NCBI GenBank assembly: GCA_013360495.1
Contig: JABWBM010000009.1
Location: 1-36,815, forward strand
Source of the DNA: Planctomycetaceae bacterium
GTDB lineage: Bacteria > Planctomycetota > UBA8742 > UBA2392 > JABWBM01
Length of the DNA: 36,815 nucleotides
Direction of reading: 5' to 3'
How positions within the stretch are numbered: position 1 is the stretch's first letter; each line of letters opens with the position of its first letter. The translations under genes were made by a program, and so were the position numbers. The notes beneath the pieces were generated by a model. It saw only the letters and a program-made list of their open reading frames with translations. It did not search any database and was not told the origin of the DNA. This document shows, one piece after another, positions 5,672 to 13,234 of the stretch.

Positions 5672-7180
5672 CTACGCCGGAAAGTCTTTCAACAGCACGT
5701 ACCCTCGCGAGATGTAATCATCGACGAATTCTTTGACTCGCGCGCGAAGATTCCGCTGAGCAGCGCTTTTCGCTTTCAGCGGTATGAGTTCAAGCGCGTT
5801 GCGCGTGTGGATTATCCGTAGCCAAATAGGCGGTGTGATCTCGGAATCAAGCCCGCAAAACTCTTTCTCGGCCTGCATAAGATGATCGAGGGCAACATCT
5901 CTATTTCCGGCGAGCCGGGCGACTTGGCAGACATAAACGGCGATCACAAAGTCGTGTAGAACCGTTGGCAGCCTGTCCTTGAAGCGCTCTTTCTGAGCAA
6001 ATTCCTGGAATCGCTTCAAAGCCCCCGAGTCACCCTTGATCGCGTCAGCGAGGCATCGAATGTGCTGTGTTGTCAGTAAATCCTGCCCGGCCAGCGTCGG
6101 TCCCGCTCCGGTATACTTCGCCAACGCCCGTTTGAGGGATTTTGACGTCTCTTCTATCGCCGCCATGCGCAACATCGCCACCGCCTGAATGCGGTGTGTC
6201 AATTCGAGCAGGTCCAGCGCTTCGAACGACATCGTTCCCGAGACAAAGAGCGCCATGCGCCGATAGGCCTCGACAACATGACGTTGCGGTTCCGGAAGCT
6301 TGTTGTAAGTGCTTGTATATGCCGTGATCGCCGTTGGAAGGTCTCCGAGTTCCATGGCGGTTGTCCCTTCCGCCGCGTCAAGGATGTATCGCCATTGCTC
6401 GGACTTCGGGTTGTCGTGCAGGAGTTCACGAGCAGCGCGCGTCATCCTCCGGGCTTCAGCGCTTCTACCGTTGGCCCACAGGATGGTGACGAAATTCCCC
6501 ATCCGATTAATCATATCGTTATTGACGAACGGCCCGCTCGACAGCGTCCGGAGAAACGTCACGCGCTGGATACGCAACGCCTCGTCGCTATTCCCGTATT
6601 TGACTTCGAAGCGCGCGCGCAGATGAAGATAACGGTCGCGCAGTGACTCGTCGGCGGCAAGTTGAGCGAGCTTCCCGGCTGCCGTCGCCATGCTGCGAGC
6701 AAGCCCCTCCTTGTCGTCGTTGAGGGCCGCTTCGAAATCCGTGAGCAATTGCGCAAGTGTGGAGTCAGTGTTTTTGCCGAGGCGTTGACGCAAGTTTTCG
6801 AAGGTGTCGATCGCGTCGTGAAGCTCACGTAGAGCCTGCAGGTGCGACTTCCCTCCAAGCGAACCGAGACGCATGCGCGCCACCTCGCTCATGGCCTGAA
6901 CGAGCTGCACCATCTCGGACGCCATCGATCTGCTGCCCGCAGTATCGGAGAGCATGCGCGGGCCATCGCCGGTGAGAAGCCACTGCGGGTTGACGCCAAG
7001 CTCTCTCGTAAGAATCGAGCAAAAGTCGGCGGGGATGCGGGTACCGCGCAAGTAGCGCGTGACATTCATACGCTGGGTTCCAGTACGCCGGGCAATTTCA
7101 GCCTGCGAATGAATCTCCGCGAGCTGCGCGAGCCGCTCGCGGATGCCCCGTTGATCGTCAACGCTGGATTTTGCGCCCAT
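5672..7180 (-). CDS. HTH (XRE/CI-like) regulator with long TPR-like helical domain
   Basis: Residues 12-75 form a helix-turn-helix of the phage-repressor type: RERLAQLAEIHSQAEIARRTG, then TQRMNVTRYLRGTRIPADF, ending in GVNPQWLLTGDGP, a phrase typical of CI/XRE repressors. The remaining 420 residues are helical and Ala/Leu/Arg-rich, with TPR-like pairs (for example AEARRMTRAARELL and MELGDLPTAITAYTSTYNKLPEPQ). This layout suggests a DNA-binding protein whose C-terminal solenoid binds a peptide or protein. There is no membrane segment. The gene starts at an ATG with GGGGG upstream. A perfect dyad TGTAAC-N6-GTTACA ends 20 bases before the start and recurs almost unchanged before the ABC exporter gene, so autorepression and control of the exporter are likely. 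Confidence 0.8.
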   Translation of the reverse strand: MGAKSSVDDQRGIRERLAQLAEIHSQAEIARRTGTQRMNVTRYLRGTRIPADFCSILTRELGVNPQWLLTGDGPRMLSDTAGSRSMASEMVQLVQAMSEVARMRLGSLGGKSHLQALRELHDAIDTFENLRQRLGKNTDSTLAQLLTDFEAALNDDKEGLARSMATAAGKLAQLAADESLRDRYLHLRARFEVKYGNSDEALRIQRVTFLRTLSSGPFVNNDMINRMGNFVTILWANGRSAEARRMTRAARELLHDNPKSEQWRYILDAAEGTTAMELGDLPTAITAYTSTYNKLPEPQRHVVEAYRRMALFVSGTMSFEALDLLELTHRIQAVAMLRMAAIEETSKSLKRALAKYTGAGPTLAGQDLLTTQHIRCLADAIKGDSGALKRFQEFAQKERFKDRLPTVLHDFVIAVYVCQVARLAGNRDVALDHLMQAEKEFCGLDSEITPPIWLRIIHTRNALELIPLKAKSAAQRNLRARVKEFVDDYISRGYVLLKDFPA

Positions 7181-7199
7181 GAGCCCCCGGCCGTGAGTG

Positions 7200-7217
7200 T
7201 GTAACCAAGATGTTACA
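7200..7217. promoter_or_regulatory. operator palindrome upstream of the HTH-TPR regulator
   Basis: TGTAAC (7200-7205), spacer CAAGAT, GTTACA (7212-7217). The reverse complement of the site at 8391-8408 differs from this 18-mer at a single spacer base. It lies 20-37 bases upstream of the regulator ATG and overlaps a weak -10-like TAACAT, as expected for an autorepressor site. Binding by this regulator is inferred from position. Confidence 0.65.
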
Positions 7218-7282
7218 GTGACAGGTTTCGACGTGCCAGAAGGAAGACAACGGCGCGACAGTCTGGCCCGGTTAAATCATCG

Positions 7283-7314
7283 GGGCGCAAGACTGATCGA
7301 ACAGTCTTGCGCCC
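7283..7314 (-). terminator. strong hairpin after the VWA gene
   Basis: GGGCGCAAGACTG (7283-7295) and CAGTCTTGCGCCC (7302-7314) are perfect 13-bp complements around a six-base loop. The hairpin lies 30 bases after the stop codon of the minus-strand VWA gene. The following minus-strand bases (GATGATTTAACC) are only weakly T-rich. It separates the VWA transcript from the regulator promoter. Confidence 0.55.
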
Positions 7315-7343
7315 GACGATAACCGCTGCGGGTTGGGTTGGCG

Positions 7344-8249
7344 TCAGCGGTCGATATACGTTCCATTGAATTTGGCGCAGAAGTTTTGCAGAAAGTCGGC
7401 GGCGTTCGGATTGTCTCCGATGTTGAACCCGTTGAGGTCGCAGCCATTTGCTTCGAACGGCGCCCACCAAGGGGCAAAATCGCGAAGGATTTCGGCTTGA
7501 GCGACATCATACTTCCACCCCGGAGAGCGATCGTAGACTTTCGTATCGCATACTGTCGCTCCACCATCCGTTAAGACGTTCACCGTATCCGCTGTGGGAT
7601 AACGCTCCGTTGTATATTCGAGCGCAGAATAGGTTGGCGTGCCGTAGCGCAACTGCGAAATCGTGGTGTTTACGAAGTCGATCAGTCTTTCGCGGCCGCC
7701 TCCTTCGAGGAGGATGAAATGATCGCCAGTGGGTTCCTCGCAAATCGTCAACAACGGCGGTTCGATTTTTCCGGCCCAGTGGTTGGTGTTGCCGCCGAAC
7801 TCCACGATTGCCACGCCGGCGTCGTCGCTGAGCGCGCGCAGAAGCTTGACGGTCTCAATGCCGACAAGATCACAGCGCCGCGGATTCGCGATGACATTGC
7901 CGTCGGCGTCCTCGACAGAGCCTCCCCCGTCACGAACGCTCATCGAACTCGACACGTCGAGCACCAGAACGATTCTGTTGCCCTGGGCTTCGCCGAAGAA
8001 AGTCGGAGCATCCTCGCCGTTATATCTCGAATCATCGGGTTCCGCCGGCGGCTCGCTGCCTTCACTCGGCGCTTTGTTGCCCAGGACCACATCCGCCGCC
8101 GGCATTCTCAACAAAAGCCGTCCCGACGGGGCGTCGGCACGATCTCCGTCCGCGTGGCGGAAGATTTCCGGCGCAGCCGGTTCGCCAATCACCACCCCGG
8201 AAAACACCCCAGCCACCAGCGCCGATCCGGCAATCAACATCCATTTCAT
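7344..8249 (-). CDS. secreted or membrane-anchored von Willebrand factor A domain protein
   Basis: The 301-aa product starts MKWMLIAGSALVAGVFSG, a signal peptide or N-terminal anchor; GGAG lies eight bases upstream of this ATG. An upstream GTG/ATG extension to 8309 is rejected because it lacks these signals. After a Pro/Glu-rich linker (about 40-85) a VWA fold begins: IVLVLDVSSSMS gives the DxSxS metal site (Asp at about 98), a Thr follows in YGTPTYSAL, and NVLTDGGATVC supplies the later acidic residue. Five cysteines in the domain suggest disulphides and an extracytoplasmic location. VWA domains bind proteins through a divalent metal. It is divergent from the ABC exporter and directly upstream of the regulator gene. 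Confidence 0.85.
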   Translation of the reverse strand: MKWMLIAGSALVAGVFSGVVIGEPAAPEIFRHADGDRADAPSGRLLLRMPAADVVLGNKAPSEGSEPPAEPDDSRYNGEDAPTFFGEAQGNRIVLVLDVSSSMSVRDGGGSVEDADGNVIANPRRCDLVGIETVKLLRALSDDAGVAIVEFGGNTNHWAGKIEPPLLTICEEPTGDHFILLEGGGRERLIDFVNTTISQLRYGTPTYSALEYTTERYPTADTVNVLTDGGATVCDTKVYDRSPGWKYDVAQAEILRDFAPWWAPFEANGCDLNGFNIGDNPNAADFLQNFCAKFNGTYIDR

Positions 8250-8315
8250 CGCGCATTCTCCGTGTCCCAACCTGTACCTGCCTCCCCGCGCCCGCAGGGG
8301 AGCCGTCACGCGAAT

Positions 8316-8344
8316 AGTGTATGAGACGGCCGCGTGACCGTCAG
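8316..8344 (-). promoter_or_regulatory. sigma-70-type promoter of the VWA gene
   Basis: On the minus strand CTGACG (-35; 8339-8344, 4/6), 17 bases, TACACT (-10; 8316-8321, 4/6). Transcription would begin near 8309, giving a leader of about 60 bases. The same TACACT -10 is used in the candidate dnaG promoter. Confidence 0.45.
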
Positions 8345-8366
8345 ACGAGCGAAACGACTCTTGTAA

Positions 8367-8380
8367 CAGGAACGTTCCTG
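8367..8380. promoter_or_regulatory. perfect 14-bp palindrome CAGGAACGTTCCTG in the VWA-ABC intergenic region
   Basis: CAGGAACGTTCCTG is its own reverse complement. It overlaps a half-site TGTAACAG (8362-8369) identical to the first eight bases of the downstream operator at 8391. It could bind a dimeric regulator; which one is unknown. Confidence 0.45.
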
Positions 8381-8390
8381 GAAACGCGCG

Positions 8391-8408
8391 TGTAACAGCT
8401 TGGTTACA
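8391..8408. promoter_or_regulatory. operator palindrome upstream of the ABC exporter
   Basis: TGTAAC (8391-8396), spacer AGCTTG, GTTACA (8403-8408). In reverse complement it matches the site before the HTH-TPR gene at 17 of 18 positions. It lies 52 bases before the ABC start codon and about 80 bases upstream of the divergent VWA start point, so it more probably controls the exporter operon. Confidence 0.65.
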
Positions 8409-8460
8409 GCCGCGCCCTTGTGTATCCCCTCCGGATGCGTACCATTGCGCCCCTTACGCC

Positions 8461-10293
8461 ATGGAGAACGAGGTTCTAACCCCGGCCGCCCTGATCGAAT
8501 CCCAACGCCCGATGAGGCGGCTTTTCAGCTACCTGCGGCCTTATCGAAAGCATCTCGTCTTCGCTGCATCATCAAGCGTGGCGAATAAGATTCTCGACCT
8601 GATGCCGCCACTGTTGGTCGCGTGGGCCATCGACGCGCTCAACCGTGAACCGCCGTGGTGGCTTGCAGCCATCGTCGGCACCGGCGAGCCTTGGCCCATG
8701 GCGATCGCGCTCGCGGCATTGGTGATCGTCATCTTCGCGTTCGAAAGCTTGTTCCAGTGGATGTACCAGTACGGCTTTATGACGCTGGCCCAGCGCGTGC
8801 AGCACGATTTGCGCATGGACGCCTACCGTCGGGTACAGAGCCGCGAGATTGCATTCTTCGAAAATCATCGCATGGGCGAAACCATGTCCATGGTCAACGA
8901 CGATGTGAACCAGCTCGAGCGCTTCCTGAACACGGGGCTCAACGAACTGCTCCAATTGATCGTTCTTTTCTTCTTCGCGGGTTGGGTGCTGCTCTCGACG
9001 TCGTGGCAGCTCGCGTTGATCGGTCTCGCTCCCCTGCCCATCATCGTGTGGGGCAGCCTGAAATTTCAGCGAGCGATTTCTCCGCGCTATTCGGCTGTGC
9101 GTCAAAAGGTTGGCGAGATGAGTAGCCGGCTTGAGAACAACATCGCGGGCATTCTCGTGATCAAGAGTTTTACCGCGGAGAAATTCGAATCCAGCCGGGT
9201 TGAAGCCGCGTCCGCGGCGTACCGCGCCGCCAATCATTCGGCGATCAAGCTGAGCGCGTTGTATACGCCACTGATCCGCATGGCGATCGCGGTCGGCTTT
9301 GCAGGCGTGCTCCTGCTCGGCAGCTATTGGATCCTTGCCGACGAGGGTATCGTCACCATCGGGCAGTTGGTGCTCTTCGCGACGCTGATCCAGCGCATGC
9401 TCTGGCCACTCACGCGCATGGGCGAGACGCTCAACGAGTTCGAACGGGCGCGGGCCAGCGCGCGCCGAACCTTCAGCGTTCTCGACACGCCGCCCGCCAT
9501 TGTCGATCCGGTCCACCCCATCGCAAACCCTCGCATTCGCGGCGCCATCGAATTCGATCGTGTCGTATTCACGTATGGCCGCGGGATACCGGTGTTGCGC
9601 GGGTTGGACTTCAAGGTGCGAGAGGGCGAGATGATCGGCATCGCCGGGACGACGGGCGCCGGAAAATCCACGCTGATCAAGCTCCTGCTGCGCCTCTACG
9701 ATGTCAGCGGCGGTGCATTGCGCATCGACGGGTATGACGTGCGCGACCTGAAGCTGGAAGACTTGCGCCGCAACATCGCGCTCGTGAGTCAGGACGTGTA
9801 CCTATTCCACGGCACGATCCGTGATAATATCGCCTACGGTCTCGATGGCGTGACGTTAGAACGTGTGGCGGAGGCAGCGAGTCTCGCGCAGCTCAACGAC
9901 TTCGTGCAAACGCTCCCCGAAAAATACGACACCGTCGTCGGAGAGCGCGGCATCAAACTCTCCGGCGGCCAGCGCCAGCGTTTGAGCATCGCGCGGGCGA
10001 TCCTGAAAAATGCACCGATCCTCGTGCTCGACGAAGCGACGAGTTCCGTCGATACCGAAACCGAACGCGCGATCCAGCAAAACCTGCGCCGCCTGACACG
10101 CGGGAAAACCGCCTTGATTATTGCCCATCGGCTTTCCACCATTCGTCACGCCGACCGCATCATCGTGCTGCGTGACGGGCAGTTGGAAGAAGAGGGAACG
10201 CACAACGACCTGGTCGCCCGGGGAGGCACCTACGCCGATCTCTGGGCGGTGCAGGCGGGCGAAGTAACCGAGGAAGCGCCGCGAACGCTATAA
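8461..10293 (+). CDS. ABC exporter, fused permease-ATPase (MsbA/BmrA type), 610 aa
   Basis: This is a half-transporter that would work as a dimer in the inner membrane, exporting a lipid, drug or peptide. Residues 25-320 form the type I exporter membrane domain with six hydrophobic segments (for example LNELLQLIVLFFFAGWVLL and GFAGVLLLGSYWILA). The ATPase domain has Walker A GTTGAGKST (about 395-403), Q-loop VSQDVYLF, signature LSGGQRQR (about 500), Walker B ILVLDEATSSVD (about 520) and H-loop AHRLSTI (about 555), all intact. The ATG at 8461 has no clear ribosome site; Met17 is an alternative. It leads an ABC-tatD-dapB group: tatD begins seven bases after it ends. Substrate is not predictable. 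Confidence 0.93.
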   Translation: MENEVLTPAALIESQRPMRRLFSYLRPYRKHLVFAASSSVANKILDLMPPLLVAWAIDALNREPPWWLAAIVGTGEPWPMAIALAALVIVIFAFESLFQWMYQYGFMTLAQRVQHDLRMDAYRRVQSREIAFFENHRMGETMSMVNDDVNQLERFLNTGLNELLQLIVLFFFAGWVLLSTSWQLALIGLAPLPIIVWGSLKFQRAISPRYSAVRQKVGEMSSRLENNIAGILVIKSFTAEKFESSRVEAASAAYRAANHSAIKLSALYTPLIRMAIAVGFAGVLLLGSYWILADEGIVTIGQLVLFATLIQRMLWPLTRMGETLNEFERARASARRTFSVLDTPPAIVDPVHPIANPRIRGAIEFDRVVFTYGRGIPVLRGLDFKVREGEMIGIAGTTGAGKSTLIKLLLRLYDVSGGALRIDGYDVRDLKLEDLRRNIALVSQDVYLFHGTIRDNIAYGLDGVTLERVAEAASLAQLNDFVQTLPEKYDTVVGERGIKLSGGQRQRLSIARAILKNAPILVLDEATSSVDTETERAIQQNLRRLTRGKTALIIAHRLSTIRHADRIIVLRDGQLEEEGTHNDLVARGGTYADLWAVQAGEVTEEAPRTL

Positions 10294-10294
10294 T
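10289..10294 (+). promoter_or_regulatory. TATAAT -10 box at the ABC-tatD junction
   Basis: A perfect TATAAT overlaps the ABC TAA stop (10291-10293) and ends six bases before the tatD ATG. No good -35 is seen. It may give a leaderless tatD transcript in addition to read-through from the ABC gene. Confidence 0.3.
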
Positions 10295-10300
10295 CGAACC

Positions 10301-11071
10301 ATGCTGATCGATACCCACGCGCATATCAACTTCGACGCCTACGACGCCGATCGCCCGGACATGATCAGGCGCGCCTTCGACGCAGGCGTTGAGCGCATCG
10401 TATGCATCGGGATGATGCCCGAGGGCGGCCGCTCGGCGCTCGCACTCGCCCGCCAATACCCCGGCAAAGTCTATTGCTCCGTCGGTATCCATCCCTACGA
10501 CGCCGACCAATACAGCGATCAGGTGATCGCGGAGATGGAAACCTTGCTGCGCGAACCGGAAATGGTGCTGTGCGGCGAGATGGGCATCGACACCTTCAAA
10601 TGCAAGATTCCACTCGATATTCAAAAGCAGGCTTTCGCCGCGCAGCTCAAGCTCGCAACACGCGCCAACAAGGGTGTGTGCATTCACTGCCGCGACGCAT
10701 TTCCCATCGTGCGCGAAGTGCTGGAGACGACAGGGGTGCCGCCTCGCGGGGGCTTTGCCCATTGTTTTAGCGACGGGCCCGAGGAAGCGCTGGCGTGGGT
10801 AAAGCTCGGCTTCAAGGTGAGTTTCGCCGGTCAAGTGACATTCAAAAACGCGGAAAAGCTACGCGAAGCGGTGAAAGCGTTGCGTCCTGAGGACATCGTC
10901 GTCGAGACCGATTGCCCTTATCTCGCGCCTGACCCACATCGCGGCAAACGTAACGAACCCGCGTACGTCGCCCACACGGCATCCAAACTCGCGGCGATCT
11001 GGGATATGGACGTCGCCGAGGTGAGACGCATCACGGGCGCGAATGCGCGTAAGGTATTGGGGATTGGTTGA
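10301..11071 (+). CDS. tatD: TatD family metal-dependent hydrolase (DNase)
   Basis: TatD proteins are TIM-barrel nucleases (3'-5' exonuclease on DNA or RNA) linked to repair and RNA quality control. At 256 aa the length is standard. The metal ligands are all present: HxH in IDTHAHINF (His6, His8), Glu93 in CGEMGID, His129 in VCIHCRDA, His154 in GFAHCFSDGP and Asp204 in VVETDCPYLAPDPHRGKRNEP. That last block is the TatD signature. The ATG at 10301 is the only start compatible with the DTHAH motif; there is no Shine-Dalgarno site, and a TATAAT lies just upstream. dapB follows after 45 bases. Confidence 0.95.
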   Translation: MLIDTHAHINFDAYDADRPDMIRRAFDAGVERIVCIGMMPEGGRSALALARQYPGKVYCSVGIHPYDADQYSDQVIAEMETLLREPEMVLCGEMGIDTFKCKIPLDIQKQAFAAQLKLATRANKGVCIHCRDAFPIVREVLETTGVPPRGGFAHCFSDGPEEALAWVKLGFKVSFAGQVTFKNAEKLREAVKALRPEDIVVETDCPYLAPDPHRGKRNEPAYVAHTASKLAAIWDMDVAEVRRITGANARKVLGIG

Positions 11072-11116
11072 CGCGCGGCGGACGTGTTACCATGCGTCCT
11101 TACGAAAGGATGAGCT

Positions 11117-11872
11117 GTGATCAAGCTTTCCATTAGCGGCGCGCAGGGGCGTATGGGGCAGGCAGTGCTGCACCTCGCGGCGCAGGACGCCGACGTCACC
11201 ATCGTCGAAGCCATCGACAGGAAGAAGGAGGTGCTCGACTCAGGGCGGGAGATCGTCACCACCCATGATGGCGACGCCGACGTGCTGATCGACTTTACCA
11301 CACCCGAAGCCTTCCGCCTGCGGCTCGCCGAGTGCGTCAAGCACAAGACCGCCTTCCTCTCCGGAACCACAGGGCTGTCGTCGAAAGACTTCGCAGCATT
11401 GGACAAAGCCGCGAAGACCATTCCCGTCATGCACGCGGGAAATTATTCGCTCGGCGTGACGTTGCTGTGCGAGCTTGTCGCCCACGCATGCCGCGTCGTC
11501 GGCCACTACGACATCGAAATCGTCGAGATGCATCACAACCGCAAAGTGGACGCGCCCTCGGGCACCGCCAACATGCTGCTCAAGTCCGCCTGCGACGCGC
11601 TCGGCTGGGACCCGGCCAAAGCCGCCGTTCACGGTCGTCAGGGCCATACCGGTCCCCGCGGCCAGAAGGAAATTGGCATCCACGCCCTGCGCGGCGGCGA
11701 CGTGTTCGGCGACCATTCTGTCATCTTCGCGGGGCAAGGCGAGCGCATTGAGCTGACCCACAAAGCCGCCAATCGCGACACCTTCGCCGCCGGAGCGATC
11801 AAAGCCGCGAAGTTCCTGTTTAGCCGCAAACCCGGCCGCTATACCGTGCGGGATGTGTTGCTGGAGGGGTAA
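11117..11872 (+). CDS. dapB: 4-hydroxy-tetrahydrodipicolinate reductase
   Basis: DapB reduces hydroxy-tetrahydrodipicolinate with NAD(P)H on the path to meso-diaminopimelate and lysine. The 251-aa protein has the nucleotide-binding loop SGAQGRMG (8-14), FLSGTTGLS, and the catalytic and substrate block EMHHNRKVDAPSGTA (about 138-151), followed by GQKEIGIHALRGGDVFGDHSV. The start is a GTG; AAGGA lies six bases before it, and an ATG start closer to the motif is absent. It is third in the ABC-tatD-dapB group and converges on the kinase gene, whose stop is 33 bases away; no hairpin is visible in that short gap. Confidence 0.96.
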   Translation: MIKLSISGAQGRMGQAVLHLAAQDADVTIVEAIDRKKEVLDSGREIVTTHDGDADVLIDFTTPEAFRLRLAECVKHKTAFLSGTTGLSSKDFAALDKAAKTIPVMHAGNYSLGVTLLCELVAHACRVVGHYDIEIVEMHHNRKVDAPSGTANMLLKSACDALGWDPAKAAVHGRQGHTGPRGQKEIGIHALRGGDVFGDHSVIFAGQGERIELTHKAANRDTFAAGAIKAAKFLFSRKPGRYTVRDVLLEG

Positions 11873-11905
11873 TTTCTCCCAACGGCAAAGAAGTATGTAG
11901 TCTCG

Positions 11906-12961
11906 CTACTTCGCCGCGGGGATCGTGCCGGGGGCGGCGCCCGGCTCGGCCTTCACCTGCTTGAACTTCGGGAAGAGGCTCTTCAGGTATTCGGCCAGCG
12001 TGCTGAAGGTCGGGCCGTAGCCGCTCGAATAGATGTTCTTTTCGAGGTCTTCGGCGCACTCGCCAGCGCTCTGGTAGCGCTTGGAACGGTCGCGCTCGAG
12101 CATCTTCTGCAGAATGCCAACAAGGTTGTCATCGACGTGCTCGTTGTATTCCTTGATCGGCGGGATGGGTTTCTTTACGACGTTATTGATGCAGACGAGT
12201 GTGTCGTCGTCGGCAAAGATGTTCTCGCCAGCGAGCAATTCGTAGAGCACCACGCCAAGGGAGAACACGTCAGAGCGGCCGTCGGTGTGCTCGAACTGCG
12301 CCTGTTCGGGCGACATGTATTGCACCTTGCCCATCAGGACGTCGCCTTCTTTATCCTTCATGATGTTGCGGGCTTTGGCGATGCCGAAGTCGGTGAGCTT
12401 CACGAAGCCCTCAGAATCGATCATGACGTTCTTGGGCGACACGTCGCGATGGACGATCCCCAAGAGTTCGCCGAATTTGTTGCGCTTGCCATGGGCGTAT
12501 TCGAGGGCGCGGGCCACGCGACTCGCGATATACACGCAAATCTCGGCGGGGATGCGCTTCTTGAATTGCTGGTGGCGCTCGATGAATTCCTCGAGGTTCA
12601 CGCCGTGGATGTATTCCATGGCGATGTAGTAGTGGTTCTGGTACTTGCCGAGCTGGTAAATTTGCACGATATGCTGGTGGATCAGGTCGGCGACGAGCTT
12701 CGCCTCGCCGATGAACATATCGACGAATTCCTGGTTGGTGGTGAAGTCCTCGATGATGGTTTTCACCGCCATGCGCTTTTCGAAGCCGTCGGCGCCGAGC
12801 TGGGTCGCCTCGTAGACGGCGCCCATGCCGCCCTCGGCGAGCTTCTTCACGAGGCGGAAGGTGTTCTTGTCCTCGATCAGTTTCATGTCTTCGAGGCGTT
12901 GGCTGGCGCTGGCCGGAGCAGCAGCGGGCTTCTCGTTACTTTCGCGTTTGAATAAACCCAC
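11906..12961 (-). CDS. Hanks-type serine/threonine protein kinase, cytoplasmic, 351 aa
   Basis: This kinase phosphorylates proteins on Ser/Thr. All hallmarks are present: glycine loop LAEGGMGAVYEA (about 41-52), Lys67 in MAVKTI, Glu86 in IGEAKLV, hinge MEYIHG, catalytic loop HRDVSPKNV (171-179), DFG at 191-193 with activation segment, and SPE at 217-219. It has no transmembrane helix or PASTA sensor, so it is soluble; the tail (about 310-351) is Ala/Pro/Lys-rich. The start is a GTG with AGGGAG five bases upstream. It is separated by 219 bases from the terminator of the upstream secreted protein gene. Substrates are unknown. Confidence 0.95.
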   Translation of the reverse strand: MGLFKRESNEKPAAAPASASQRLEDMKLIEDKNTFRLVKKLAEGGMGAVYEATQLGADGFEKRMAVKTIIEDFTTNQEFVDMFIGEAKLVADLIHQHIVQIYQLGKYQNHYYIAMEYIHGVNLEEFIERHQQFKKRIPAEICVYIASRVARALEYAHGKRNKFGELLGIVHRDVSPKNVMIDSEGFVKLTDFGIAKARNIMKDKEGDVLMGKVQYMSPEQAQFEHTDGRSDVFSLGVVLYELLAGENIFADDDTLVCINNVVKKPIPPIKEYNEHVDDNLVGILQKMLERDRSKRYQSAGECAEDLEKNIYSSGYGPTFSTLAEYLKSLFPKFKQVKAEPGAAPGTIPAAK

Positions 12962-13180
12962 GATGACTCCCTATCCTTGAGGAAGAAGGAAAACACGCCA
13001 ATCCGCTGGCTTCAAGAGATCGGCTCAAACAACCCCGAGCCGCGAGTATCGCTGGAGTAGCAGGGAATGTCAATTCGGTGCAACCGGGAAATCGGATGAT
13101 TTCTTTGGCCGGAAAGGCGTCCAGGCGCTATCGCTATTTTCGGACGCCTCCCCCACATAGATCGTGTACTGTCAAAAATC

Positions 13181-13205
13181 GAAAACCCGCGCGAGGCGGG
13201 TTTTC
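13181..13205 (-). terminator. intrinsic terminator of the acidic secreted protein gene
   Basis: GAAAACCCGC (13181-13190) and GCGGGTTTTC (13196-13205) form a perfect 10-bp stem around a 5-base loop. On the minus strand the second arm is followed by GATTTTTGAC. It lies 29 bases after the stop codon at 13235. Confidence 0.85.
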
Positions 13206-13234
13206 GGGAGAAACCAATGAGTTCTCGGCGATGG

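Noticed and set aside
8572-9516. 314-codon open frame on the minus strand
   Set aside because: It is antisense to the ABC exporter membrane domain and shows no family features.
12137-12955. 272-codon open frame on the plus strand
   Set aside because: It is antisense to the Ser/Thr kinase and its composition mirrors the kinase codons.
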